This document shows positions 7,580 to 15,288 of a stretch of 17,267 nucleotides of DNA, piece after piece; positions within the stretch are counted from its first letter, which is position 1, and each line of letters begins with the position of its first letter. The translations under genes were made by a program, and so were the position numbers. The notes beneath the pieces are model-generated. The model worked only from the letters and a program-made list of their open reading frames with translations. It searched no databases and was not told the origin of the DNA. Source of the stretch: Leptolyngbya sp. SIO4C1 (lineage in GTDB: Bacteria > Cyanobacteriota > Cyanobacteriia > Phormidesmidales > Phormidesmidaceae); assembly GCA_010671975.1 (NCBI GenBank), contig JAAHIA010000047.1:1-17267 (forward strand), written 5' to 3'.

Positions 7580-8287
7580 ATGAATATTTTGATCGTCGAA
7601 GATGAGCCAGAAATTGCCGAACTGATTCAGCTATATCTGGGCAAAGAAAATTTTAACTGTCAGGTCTGCGCCGATGGGTTGGCCGCAATTGAGATCTTCA
7701 AGTCATTTCAGCCCGATCTAATGGTTTTAGATCTAATGCTGCCCGGCCTAGACGGGCTTGAGGTCTGCGCTCGCATTCGGCAGCAGCCGGGCCCCAAAGA
7801 TCCTTACATTCTGATGCTGACGGCCAAAGGCGAAGAACTCGATCGGATTATTGGCCTCTCGACCGGCGCCGATGACTATATGGTCAAGCCTTTTAGCCCG
7901 CGTGAGCTGGTAGCTCGCGTACGTGCCCTGCTGCGCCGCAGCCTGCGCCAAGGCGGTCAGGCTCCCTCCCAGACCTACCGAACAGCTCACTTCACGGTTG
8001 ACCTCGATCAGCGCGTTGCCCTTCAGCAGCAAGGTAGCGGCGCCGAGCCGATTGAGCTCACCCCGCTGGAGTTTGATTTACTCGCCACCTTCATGAGCTA
8101 TCCTGGCCGCGTCTGGAACCGCGCCCAGCTGATCGAAAGGCTTTGGGGGGACGAATTCTTTGGCGATGAGCGCGTCGTCGATACTCATATCGCCCGACTG
8201 CGCAAAAAGATTGAGCCGGATTCATCGCAGCCAACGTTTATTAAGACAGTGATTGGGGTGGGATATCGATTTGAAGACGAAAGTTAA
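7580..8287 (+). CDS. OmpR/PhoB-family DNA-binding response regulator
   Basis: 235 aa in two domains. The receiver domain begins MNILIVEDEPEIAELI, with acidic pocket E7/D8, phospho-acceptor D51 (in VLDLMLPG), T81 and K103 (MVKPFSPREL). After a short Gln-rich linker comes an OmpR-type winged helix (about 150-235): ELTPLEFDLLATFMSYPG, then RVVDTHIARLRKKIEP and IKTVIGVGYRF. Phosphorylation by the kinase encoded next should switch on DNA binding. An in-frame ATG at 7538 would add 14 residues, but receiver domains start where the ATG at 7580 does, with GGA 6 nt upstream, and the longer form would overlap the palindrome at 7537-7553. The stop is one base from the kinase start. The regulon cannot be told from sequence. 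Confidence 0.95.
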   Translation: MNILIVEDEPEIAELIQLYLGKENFNCQVCADGLAAIEIFKSFQPDLMVLDLMLPGLDGLEVCARIRQQPGPKDPYILMLTAKGEELDRIIGLSTGADDYMVKPFSPRELVARVRALLRRSLRQGGQAPSQTYRTAHFTVDLDQRVALQQQGSGAEPIELTPLEFDLLATFMSYPGRVWNRAQLIERLWGDEFFGDERVVDTHIARLRKKIEPDSSQPTFIKTVIGVGYRFEDES

Positions 8288-8288
8288 T

Positions 8289-9395
8289 ATGTCCAAACCC
8301 CTCCCTCTCCGCACCCGTCTCCTCTTCTCCCACCTGATCGTCATGGCTGTCGCCATCATCGCCCTGGCTGCGGTCAGTCGACTCTACACGCCGCGCTATT
8401 TCGTCATCCGCTTAGAGCGGCTAGAAGGTCGGGGGGTGCGGGTGCAGCACATTCGCGGGCAGCTGCTGGAGGGCTTTACGGATGCTTGGCGACGGGGCAT
8501 GCTCTGGTCGATTGTGCTGGGCGGCGGCGCGGCAGGCGGGATTAGCTATCTACTATCGCGGCGGATTATTCGACCGCTAACGCGGATGGAGGCAGCAACG
8601 CAGCAGTTTGCGGCTGGGGATTGGACGGCGCGCGTGCCACCTTTAGATATTCCGGAGCTAAATCAGCTAGGCAATAGCTTTAACCGCATGGCTAGCGACC
8701 TGGAAGGGGTAGAGCAGCGTCGCCGTGAGCTGGTGAGCGACCTGACGCACGAGCTGCGAACGCCGCTCACCATCGTCAAAGGCTATCTTGAGGGGCTGAG
8801 CGACGGTACGCTGTCGGCTTCGCCAGAAACCTACAATCGGCTAGTGCGTGAGACCACGCGGCTGCAGCGCCTGGTAGAAGACCTGCAGGAACTCTCTAAG
8901 CTAGAGGCCGGCTACCTGCCAATTCACCAGCAGCGGCTGGCGCTGGGCAGACTGATTGAGCAGGTGGTGCGACGGTTTCGCGATCAGCTCTCAGAGGCAG
9001 ATAAGCGCGAGCTAATCGTCTCGATACCGGCAGGGCTGCCACCGGTTCAGGCCGATCCGGCGCGAGTCGAGCAAATCTTGGTGAACCTGCTGAGCAATGC
9101 GCTGCGCTATACGCCAGCCGGTGAGATCAGCGTGACCGCCTGGGCAGCTACGCCCTACGTGTGGGTGGCGATCGCAGATTCTGGCATTGGCATTGCCCCA
9201 GCCGACCTGCCCCACGTGTTTGAGCGCTTCTGGCGCGCCGATCGCTCGCGCAACCGCGACTCGGGCGGCACCGGCATTGGCCTAGCCATTTGTAAACGAT
9301 TAGTTGAGCTGCAGGGCGGGAGTATCAAAGTTGACAGTAAGCTAGAGGAGGGTAGCGTATTTAGTTTTTCACTGCCCCAGTTTCTTGAAGCCTAA
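8289..9395 (+). CDS. Membrane sensor histidine kinase paired with the upstream response regulator
   Basis: 368 aa. Domain order: membrane span 1 (about 11-30), a short periplasmic segment of about 40 residues (31-70) rich in Arg, span 2 (about 71-89), HAMP (about 90-142), HisKA with phospho-His H154 in SDLTHELRTPLTIVKG, and an HATPase with N-box NLLSNALRY (267-274), G1 DSGIGIAP (297-304), F-box FERFWRADRS and G2 GGTGIGLAI (326-334). All catalytic motifs are intact. The tiny sensor region suggests a small ligand, membrane stress or a partner protein rather than a folded ligand-binding domain; overall it resembles BaeS-type kinases. The ATG at 8289 follows the regulator stop by one base (TAA T ATG), so the genes are coupled. 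An in-frame ATG at 8253 would overlap the regulator and is unlikely. Confidence 0.94.
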   Translation: MSKPLPLRTRLLFSHLIVMAVAIIALAAVSRLYTPRYFVIRLERLEGRGVRVQHIRGQLLEGFTDAWRRGMLWSIVLGGGAAGGISYLLSRRIIRPLTRMEAATQQFAAGDWTARVPPLDIPELNQLGNSFNRMASDLEGVEQRRRELVSDLTHELRTPLTIVKGYLEGLSDGTLSASPETYNRLVRETTRLQRLVEDLQELSKLEAGYLPIHQQRLALGRLIEQVVRRFRDQLSEADKRELIVSIPAGLPPVQADPARVEQILVNLLSNALRYTPAGEISVTAWAATPYVWVAIADSGIGIAPADLPHVFERFWRADRSRNRDSGGTGIGLAICKRLVELQGGSIKVDSKLEEGSVFSFSLPQFLEA

Positions 9396-9482
9396 CCTCA
9401 CCGCGATCGAGATCACAGCTTCGCCTACGTAAACGTCGTACATCTGGTGATAGCTTTTTAACCGTTGCGATTGCGGGAATTT

Positions 9483-10568
9483 ATGTCGCCTTCTGTGCCG
9501 CGTATGTCAGACTATCGATCTTCTAGCCGCGATGCCCGCCTTAAAAAGCTGTGCGAGGCCGATCAGCTGTTTCGCGATCGCTACGAGGTTGTTCGTATTT
9601 TAGGACGCGGCGGCTTTGGGGTGACGCACCTAGCCCGCGATCAGATGCTGCCGGGCTCACCCCTGTGCGTGATCAAGCAGCTCTTTCCTAAAGTCAATAA
9701 CCCAATCGCGCTAGAGCGCGCCAAGCAGCGCTTTCGGCGAGAAGCCCGAATTCTTGGCAGGCTGGGCAGCCATTCTCAGCTGCCGATGCTGCTCGACTAC
9801 TTCACTTTTAAGGGTGAATTTTATTTGGTTCAAGAGTACATTCACGGTGAAACCCTCAGTAAGGAGATCCGCAAGTCTGGGGCACAGGGCGAAACTCAGG
9901 TGAAACAGTTTCTACATGAGATTATGCCCGTTGTGAAATATATTCACCGCAGCCACGTAATTCATCGCGATATTAAGCCGCCTAATATCATTCGCTGCCG
10001 GGACGATCAGCGGCTGGTGCTGATTGATTTTGGCGCTGTGCGCGAATGTTTGAACAACGATACGGAGCCTGACGATGCCGACTCGCTGATGACTCAGTTT
10101 GTCGGCACGATGGGGTTTGCGCCACCCGAGCAGCTAGCGCTGCGGCCCTCGTACGCCAGCGATATCTATGCGCTAGGCGTCACCTGTCTCTATTTGCTGA
10201 CCGGCAAGTCGCCGATGGAGTTTGAAGTCGATCCGCAGACGCACGAGCTGCGCTGGCAAAAGTCGATTCATCTGACGCCGCACTTCTTTAAAATTCTCAG
10301 TAAGATGCTGCGCACTGACTTAGATGAGCGCTTTCGCAACATTGAGGAACTGGAGCGAGCGCTGGATTTAGAACCGCACTACAGCAGCTTAGAAGACTGC
10401 TTAAACACGGTACAAAAGCCACCGAGCCGCGAAGATAACAACGCCGATGTCAGCAGCTACAAAACGCCCACTCAGCGACGGGCAGCCGCCATCCGCCAGT
10501 GGAATAATCGCCGTAAGCTAAAAGAGCATTCGCGCCACGGCCTAGGGCCAACTGCCTTTCGCCTGTAG
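9483..10568 (+). CDS. Soluble eukaryotic-type Ser/Thr protein kinase
   Basis: 361 aa. Full kinase core: glycine loop GRGGFGVTHLARD (41-53), VIKQL (K65), alphaC Glu in RREARIL (E87), catalytic loop VIHRDIKPPNII (H161-R162-D163, N168), metal-binding DFG (182-184), activation segment ending VGTMGFAPPEQ (207-217) and SDIYALGVTCLYLLTG. The GRGGFGVTH loop and the APPEQ ending are typical of cyanobacterial SpkB-like kinases. After the core (about 300) only a short basic tail follows (RRAAAIRQWNNRRKLKEHSR). There is no membrane span, PASTA, pentapeptide-repeat or WD40 region, so it is probably cytoplasmic. The upstream TTG at 9465 is possible, but ATG at 9483 has GCGGGA nearby and is preferred; ATG at 9504 is a third choice. 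It converges on leuS with only 13 bp between stops. Substrate unknown. Confidence 0.92.
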   Translation: MSPSVPRMSDYRSSSRDARLKKLCEADQLFRDRYEVVRILGRGGFGVTHLARDQMLPGSPLCVIKQLFPKVNNPIALERAKQRFRREARILGRLGSHSQLPMLLDYFTFKGEFYLVQEYIHGETLSKEIRKSGAQGETQVKQFLHEIMPVVKYIHRSHVIHRDIKPPNIIRCRDDQRLVLIDFGAVRECLNNDTEPDDADSLMTQFVGTMGFAPPEQLALRPSYASDIYALGVTCLYLLTGKSPMEFEVDPQTHELRWQKSIHLTPHFFKILSKMLRTDLDERFRNIEELERALDLEPHYSSLEDCLNTVQKPPSREDNNADVSSYKTPTQRRAAAIRQWNNRRKLKEHSRHGLGPTAFRL

Positions 10569-10581
10569 CCGGTTTGGCGGC

Positions 10582-13194
10582 CTAGACGGCCACAAAGTTG
10601 ACCAGCTTACCGGGCACCACAATCACCTTCTTAATCGTCTTACCCTCTAGGTATCGCTGAGCAATGTCTGAGTCTTTGGCATACTGCTCTAGCGCCGCTT
10701 TGTCAGCCCCCGCCGGCACCTGAATTGTGCCGCGCGTTTTGCCCATAATCTGAATCACCAGCGTAATTTCGTCCGCTACCAGGGCAGCGGCTTCACAGGC
10801 AGGCCAAGACTCATGGTGCACCGACTCAGAGAACCCCAGCTGATGCCAGAGTTCTTCAGCAATGTGGGGGGCAAAGGGCGCGAGCAGCAGCACCAGCGTT
10901 TGCATGCCTTCGGCGTAAACGGGGCTATCGGTAGCTTTGGCATCGCTGAGCGCGTTGCTCAGCTTCATCAGCTCTGAAACCGCCGTATTAAACTGATAGT
11001 CGCCTTCGATATCCTCAGTCACAGCTTTGATGGCAGTGTGAACAGCGCGGCGCAGATCTTTTTCGGCCTTGCTGAGGCTGGCCTGGTCGATTTTGGCTTG
11101 GTTAATTTTATCAACGCGGGACGGCTGACCCTGCGCGTCGATAAAGCCAGTGACCAAGCGCCAAACTCGATTCAAAAAGCGAGACTGTCCTTCGACATCG
11201 GCATCATCCCATTCCAAATCTTTCTCAGGCGGTGCTTTGAAAAGGATGAACATGCGAGCCGTGTCTGCCCCGTACTTTTGGATCACCTCTGCCGGAGCCA
11301 CGCCGTTGCCTTTCGATTTAGACATCGTGGCATAGAGCCGCTCTAGCGGTTCACCCGTCTCTGGATCGCGCGGATCGTCAGGATTGACCAGATGAGACGG
11401 CACCCATTTATCTTTGCCGCCTTTGTTGGGGTTCAAATAGGTCAGACCCTGCACCATACCCTGCGTCAGCAGCCGCTGAAAGGGCTCATCGAAGTTCAGC
11501 AGACCGCGATCGCGCAGCACTTTCGTAAAGAACCGCGAATAGAGCAGGTGCAAAATCGCATGCTCGATGCCGCCGACATACTGATCAACCGGCAGCCAGC
11601 GGTTGGCTTTCTCAGGCTCGAACACCTGCTGGTCATTCTGGGCATCGGCATAGCGCAGAAAATACCAGGATGAGTCAATAAAGGTGTCCATCGTATCGGT
11701 CTCGCGCTTGGCCGGTGCGCCGCAGCTGGGGCACTCGCAGTTGACCCAGTCTTCTAGCTTGGCCAGCGGCGACGCGCCGCGTCCGGTCAGTTCGATATTT
11801 TCGGGCAGCGCTACCGGCAGCTGATCGTCCGACACCGACACCGCCCCACAGTCGTCGCAGTACACCATCGGAATCGGCACGCCCCAGTAGCGCTGCCGCG
11901 AAATCAGCCAGTCGCGCAGGCGGTAGTTGGTGGTGCCAGTACCCTTGCCGTTAGCCTCTAGCCACCGAATCGCCGCTTCGACGCTTTCGCCTTCGCCCTT
12001 GCCCGCCGGAATGCCGTCGAGCGGCCCAGAATGCACCATGACGCCCTCATGCGGGAAGGCTTCGGTCATCGTCTCAGCGTCGAGCGTTTCACCCTCAGGC
12101 TGCACGACCACATGAATCGGCAGGCCAAACTTTTTCGCAAACTCAAAGTCGCGCTGGTCGTGCGCCGGGACGGCCATAATCGCGCCCGTACCGTAGTCCA
12201 TCAGTACGTAGTCGGCAATCCAGATGGGAATCGGCTCGCCGTTGACTGGGTTAATGGCGTTGCTGCCGGTCCAGACACCGGTTTTTTCGCGATTTTCAGC
12301 CGTGCGGTCGATGTCGCTCATGGTCGCAGCTTCGGCCCGGTAGGCTGCGATCGCAGCTGCTTGCCCCGCCGTGGTCAGCGTTTCGACCAGCGGATGCTCC
12401 GGTGAGAGCACCATAAAAGTCGCACCCCAGAGCGTATCCGGGCGGGTGGTATAGACCCCAATCTCGTCGCCGCCCTCGGTTGTGAAACTGACCTGCGCCC
12501 CGGTCGATTTACCAATCCAGTTAGCCTGCATCAGCTTGACCCGCTCCGGCCAGCCCGGTAGCTTGTCTAGGTCGCTCAGCAGCTGCTCGGCATAGTCCGT
12601 AATCTTGAGGAACCACTGGCGCAGCAGCTTGCGCTCAACCAGCGCGCCCGAGCGCCAGGAGCGGCCTTCGCTATCAACCTGCTCATTGGCTAGTACGGTC
12701 TGGTCGATCGGATCCCAGTTCACCGCTGCTTCTTTTTGATAGGCCAGCCCCGCTTTGTAAAACTGTAGGAAAATCCACTGCGTCCAGCGGTAGTAGTCTG
12801 GGGAACAGGTGGCGACTTCGCGATTCCAGTCATAGGAGAGCCCGAGTTCCTTGAGCTGCTCGCGCATCTGAGCAATATTTTGATAGGTCCACTTTGCGGG
12901 CGGCACGCCGCGATCGATGGCGGCATTTTCAGCCGGTAGGCCGAAGGCATCCCAGCCCATCGGGTGCAGCACCTGATAGCCCTGCATCCGCCGCACGCGC
13001 GCCACCACGTCGGTGATGGTGTAGTTACGCACATGGCCCATGTGCAAATTGCCCGACGGATAGGGAAACATCGACAGGGCGTAGAATTTTTTCGGGGTCT
13101 CGTCCGTCAGCGGCGGCGTTTGGTCTAGCCCCTGCTCGGCCCAGATCTGCTGCCACTTTTTCTCAATGTCTGCAGGGGTATAGCGAGACTCCAC
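10582..13194 (-). CDS. leuS: Leucyl-tRNA synthetase
   Basis: 870 aa, the normal bacterial length; charges tRNA-Leu with leucine in the cytoplasm. Class I signatures: FPYPSG then HMGH (51-54), and MSKSK (624-628). The CP1 editing domain that removes mischarged amino acids is intact, with the Thr-rich TTRPDTLWG (249-257) and AHDQRDFEFA (344-353). Zinc-ribbon cysteines occur as CxxC at 446/449 and 488/491. The anticodon-binding and C-terminal domains follow; the protein ends LVNFVAV. The start is GTG at 13194, supported by AGGAG 7 nt upstream and by the family-typical beginning ESRYTPADIEKKWQ. The leader carries a 22-bp tandem repeat. It is an essential gene, and no lesion is seen. Confidence 0.99.
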   Translation of the reverse strand: MESRYTPADIEKKWQQIWAEQGLDQTPPLTDETPKKFYALSMFPYPSGNLHMGHVRNYTITDVVARVRRMQGYQVLHPMGWDAFGLPAENAAIDRGVPPAKWTYQNIAQMREQLKELGLSYDWNREVATCSPDYYRWTQWIFLQFYKAGLAYQKEAAVNWDPIDQTVLANEQVDSEGRSWRSGALVERKLLRQWFLKITDYAEQLLSDLDKLPGWPERVKLMQANWIGKSTGAQVSFTTEGGDEIGVYTTRPDTLWGATFMVLSPEHPLVETLTTAGQAAAIAAYRAEAATMSDIDRTAENREKTGVWTGSNAINPVNGEPIPIWIADYVLMDYGTGAIMAVPAHDQRDFEFAKKFGLPIHVVVQPEGETLDAETMTEAFPHEGVMVHSGPLDGIPAGKGEGESVEAAIRWLEANGKGTGTTNYRLRDWLISRQRYWGVPIPMVYCDDCGAVSVSDDQLPVALPENIELTGRGASPLAKLEDWVNCECPSCGAPAKRETDTMDTFIDSSWYFLRYADAQNDQQVFEPEKANRWLPVDQYVGGIEHAILHLLYSRFFTKVLRDRGLLNFDEPFQRLLTQGMVQGLTYLNPNKGGKDKWVPSHLVNPDDPRDPETGEPLERLYATMSKSKGNGVAPAEVIQKYGADTARMFILFKAPPEKDLEWDDADVEGQSRFLNRVWRLVTGFIDAQGQPSRVDKINQAKIDQASLSKAEKDLRRAVHTAIKAVTEDIEGDYQFNTAVSELMKLSNALSDAKATDSPVYAEGMQTLVLLLAPFAPHIAEELWHQLGFSESVHHESWPACEAAALVADEITLVIQIMGKTRGTIQVPAGADKAALEQYAKDSDIAQRYLEGKTIKKVIVVPGKLVNFVAV

Positions 13195-13213
13195 GCTTCA
13201 GCTCCTAACTTTC

Positions 13214-13257
13214 GACGGTCTTCTTGCCTATTCTAGACGTTCTTCTTGCCTATTCTA
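13214..13257. repeat. 22-bp tandem repeat in the divergent leuS promoter/leader region
   Basis: Two head-to-tail 22-bp units (13214-13235, 13236-13257) differ at one base and share the 19-nt core TCTTCTTGCCTATTCTAGA. The 22-bp spacing is close to two DNA turns, as for paired protein sites. On the leuS strand each unit contains TAGAAT, close to a -10 consensus, so the duplication may have doubled a promoter element. It could also be plain slippage. Confidence 0.7.
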
Positions 13258-13307
13258 GAAGCTAGCGATCCGTCTGGAACACTCTGTCTTAAGGTATCTA
13301 CCCGAGA

Positions 13308-13706
13308 ATGCTCGAAGTTTTTGTCTACGGTACGCTGAAGCCCGGTGGCTATTACCATCAGCAGTACTGCGCACCCTACCTGACTGAGGCGATTCCAGCC
13401 TTGGTCAAAGGCCAGCTCTATCACCTGCCGCAAGCTGGCTATCCCGGGATGACGCTTGGCGATGACTGGGTGCAGGGCTATCTGCTGCGCTTTGTTGAAA
13501 GGCAAGTGCTAGCCGGTCTAGACGCGCTAGAAGACTATCAGCCAGGCCGGCCAGCCGCGATGAATGAATATGTGCGATCGCAGATTCAGGTATTTGACTC
13601 GCAGCAGCAGCCGCTGGCTTGGGCCTGGGCCTACTTTATGTCAGCCGAGCGGGTGCGCCAGCACCAAGGTCGCTACCTAGCAGATGGCCACTGGCCGCTG
13701 CCGTAG
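13308..13706 (+). CDS. Gamma-glutamylcyclotransferase-like (AIG2/YtfP-type) protein
   Basis: 132 aa, usual for the family. The substrate-loop signature is at the N-terminus, VFVYGTLKPGG (4-14, YGTL at 7-10), and the likely catalytic Glu is E75 in LDALEDYQPG. Further typical features are GQLYHLPQAGYPGM (35-48) and WVQGYLLRF. Family members act on gamma-glutamyl amines or peptides and release 5-oxoproline; most bacterial versions have no proven substrate. The ATG at 13308 begins just before the conserved first strand, although no clear Shine-Dalgarno precedes it. It is divergent from leuS across 113 bp. It may or may not be co-transcribed with the amidohydrolase downstream; the 101-bp gap holds a possible structured element. 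Confidence 0.88.
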   Translation: MLEVFVYGTLKPGGYYHQQYCAPYLTEAIPALVKGQLYHLPQAGYPGMTLGDDWVQGYLLRFVERQVLAGLDALEDYQPGRPAAMNEYVRSQIQVFDSQQQPLAWAWAYFMSAERVRQHQGRYLADGHWPLP

Positions 13707-13734
13707 CATTCGCGGGGGGATCATGTCACACTAG

Positions 13735-13788
13735 GAGCCTACCCTCAGGCGGTCAAACGACAGGTCTGACGGGTTGTATCGTAGGCTC
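13735..13788. other. Structured element between the cyclotransferase-like and amidohydrolase genes
   Basis: GAGCCTAC (13735-13742) and GTAGGCTC (13781-13788) are perfect 8-bp complements. Inside, CCCTCAG (beginning at 13742) can pair with CTGACGGG (about 13766-13773) leaving one bulged base. Together they give a two-tier stem ending 19 nt before the amidohydrolase ATG. No T-run follows, so a 5'-leader structure is likelier than a terminator. Confidence 0.45.
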
Positions 13789-13807
13789 TATCTCTTGATT
13801 CCTCAGC

Positions 13808-14995
13808 ATGCTCAGCGACATTAAAGCCATTGCCGACAAGATCGCCCCTCGTCTGTTAGAAATTCGTCGCCACATTCACAGCCATCCCGAACTCAGCGGG
13901 CAAGAATATCAGACAGCTGCTTACGCGGCAGGCGTTGTTTCTTCCTGCGGCTTTCACGTGCAGGAGATGGTGGGTAAGACCGGGGTGGTTGCTGAGCTGC
14001 CAGGGTCAGGAGACACTTCTAAAGTATTGGCCATTCGCACCGACATGGACGCCCTGCCGATTGTTGAAAAAGCCGAGCTGCCCTTTACCTCCAAAAATTT
14101 AGGCATGATGCACGCCTGCGGCCACGATGTGCACACTGCCGTGGGCCTGGGCGCGGCGATGATCTTAGCCGAGCTTGACTGTCAGTTTCCAGGCACGACT
14201 CGGTTTCTCTTTCAGCCCGCTGAGGAGACGGCTCAGGGCGCAAAGTGGATGATCGAAGACGGGGTGATGCAGGATGTCGAAGCTATTTTGGGGCTGCATG
14301 TGTTTCCCTCGATTCGCGCGGGTCACATTGGCCTGCGTCAGGGCGCCCTCACTGCTGCAGCTGATGATCTAGAAATTTTGATCTATGGCGAATCGGGCCA
14401 CGGCGCTCGGCCGCATGAGGCCGTCGATGCGATCTGGATTGCCACGCAGGTTGTGACCACGCTGCAGCAGTCTATCAGTCGTACGCTCAACCCGCTGCAT
14501 CCGGTGGTGCTGACAATTGGTCAGATTTCAGGTGGGCGCGCCCCCAACGTGATTGCTGACCAGGTGCGACTGACCGGCACGGTGCGATCGCTCCACCCCG
14601 ACGTGCATCAGCAAATCCCCGACTGGATTGACAAGATTGTTGCGGGCGTTTGCCAGGCCCACGGTGCCAGATACGACATTAACTATCAGCCGCGCGTGCC
14701 CTCAGTGATGAATGACCCAGTTCTGACGCACCTGGTCGCTGACTGCGCACAGGCAGCCCTTGGGGAAGACTACATCGAATGGATCGCCGAGCCTTCACTC
14801 GGGGCAGAAGACTTTGCCCTCTACACCGAAAAGATTCCCGGGACGATGTTTCGACTGGGGGTTGGCTTCCCAGATAAAACCAACTATCCGCTGCATCATC
14901 CCCAGTTTGAGGTAGATGAGCGATCGCTGCTTGCAGGCGTCGTGACGATGGCCTACAGCGCCTATCAGTTTTGGCAAAAGCTATCGGGCCACTAA
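13808..14995 (+). CDS. M20D-family amidohydrolase (IAA-amino acid / hippurate hydrolase-like)
   Basis: 395 aa, typical for the subfamily, which cleaves N-acyl or amide bonds of amino-acid conjugates with two metal ions. Ligands are visible: HACGHD (C104, H106), the Glu pair in FQPAEET (E139 as likely base, E140 as ligand), LGLHV (H164), and the C-terminal His in NYPLHHPQF (H363). RRHIHSHPELS (20-30) and RTDMDALPI (77-85) are further signatures. The dimerisation/lid domain is at about 185-295 (GHGARPHEAVDAIW, APNVIADQV). No signal peptide is seen, so it is cytoplasmic. Candidate substrates include N-acyl amino acids, indole-acetyl conjugates or peptides; the sequence does not decide. The start ATG has no obvious ribosome binding site but matches family N-termini. 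Confidence 0.95.
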   Translation: MLSDIKAIADKIAPRLLEIRRHIHSHPELSGQEYQTAAYAAGVVSSCGFHVQEMVGKTGVVAELPGSGDTSKVLAIRTDMDALPIVEKAELPFTSKNLGMMHACGHDVHTAVGLGAAMILAELDCQFPGTTRFLFQPAEETAQGAKWMIEDGVMQDVEAILGLHVFPSIRAGHIGLRQGALTAAADDLEILIYGESGHGARPHEAVDAIWIATQVVTTLQQSISRTLNPLHPVVLTIGQISGGRAPNVIADQVRLTGTVRSLHPDVHQQIPDWIDKIVAGVCQAHGARYDINYQPRVPSVMNDPVLTHLVADCAQAALGEDYIEWIAEPSLGAEDFALYTEKIPGTMFRLGVGFPDKTNYPLHHPQFEVDERSLLAGVVTMAYSAYQFWQKLSGH

Positions 14996-15012
14996 GCAGG
15001 TGCTCTAGCAAA

Positions 15013-15076
15013 GTGTGAGTTTATAGAAGCGATCGCAGCCGCTAAAGCGCTGCTCATCGGATATCTTCACTCACAC
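15013..15076. other. Nested stem-loop element downstream of the amidohydrolase
   Basis: GTGTGAGT (15013-15020) is perfectly complementary to ACTCACAC (15069-15076). Between them sits an inner hairpin, GCAG/CTGC plus CGC/GCG around loop TAAA (15035-15053), next to a GCGATCGC (15029-15036). It may be a transcript end structure or a small mobile repeat; no T-run follows. It lies in the 293-bp gap 14996-15288, where I see no gene. Confidence 0.45.
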
Positions 15077-15114
15077 GCCGACCCGCTGATACGTGCTTCA
15101 CTGAAGACAGGCCG

Positions 15115-15224
15115 CACCTCCCTCCCCTTCCCAAGGGGAGACGCCGCAGGCAGAGGGGTCCTCGGTCGGTAGCGCCAGAGGCTGAGGACCCCCTGTGGTC
15201 CCCCTTTGAAGGGGGACAGGGGTG
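15115..15224. repeat. MITE-like imperfect inverted repeat with three GC-rich hairpins
   Basis: About 110 bp bounded by CACC and GGTG. Hairpin 1: CTCCCCTT/AAGGGGAG (15122-15129, 15133-15140). Hairpin 2: GGGGTCCTC/GAGGACCCC (15155-15163, 15184-15192), extended by CAG/CTG past a bulged A. Hairpin 3: GTCCCCCTT/AAGGGGGAC (15198-15206, 15209-15217), extended by CCCCT/AGGGG. Hairpins 1 and 3 are themselves diverged inverted copies, so the whole block is a large inverted repeat. Runs of CCCCCTT...AAGGGGG like this are dispersed intergenic repeats in many cyanobacteria and are often seen near DUF559 genes; the latter is from memory, not shown here. Confidence 0.7.
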
Positions 15225-15288
15225 ATCGCGAGGTCTCACGAGGGATCGAACGGTTTAGCGGCGTGGGGTAGCCGGGTACGCTAGCGGC

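Noticed and set aside
13195..13307. T-box leader for leuS
   Set aside because: No specifier stem, T-box sequence or terminator/antiterminator pair is seen, and T-boxes are not typical of cyanobacteria.
14679..15011. Minus-strand 110-codon open frame over the amidohydrolase 3' end
   Set aside because: Antisense to the conserved metal-binding C-terminus; low-complexity Arg/Ser-rich product.
15115..15224. CRISPR array
   Set aside because: The repeats are palindromic and inverted without equal spacers; no regular repeat-spacer pattern or cas gene appears.
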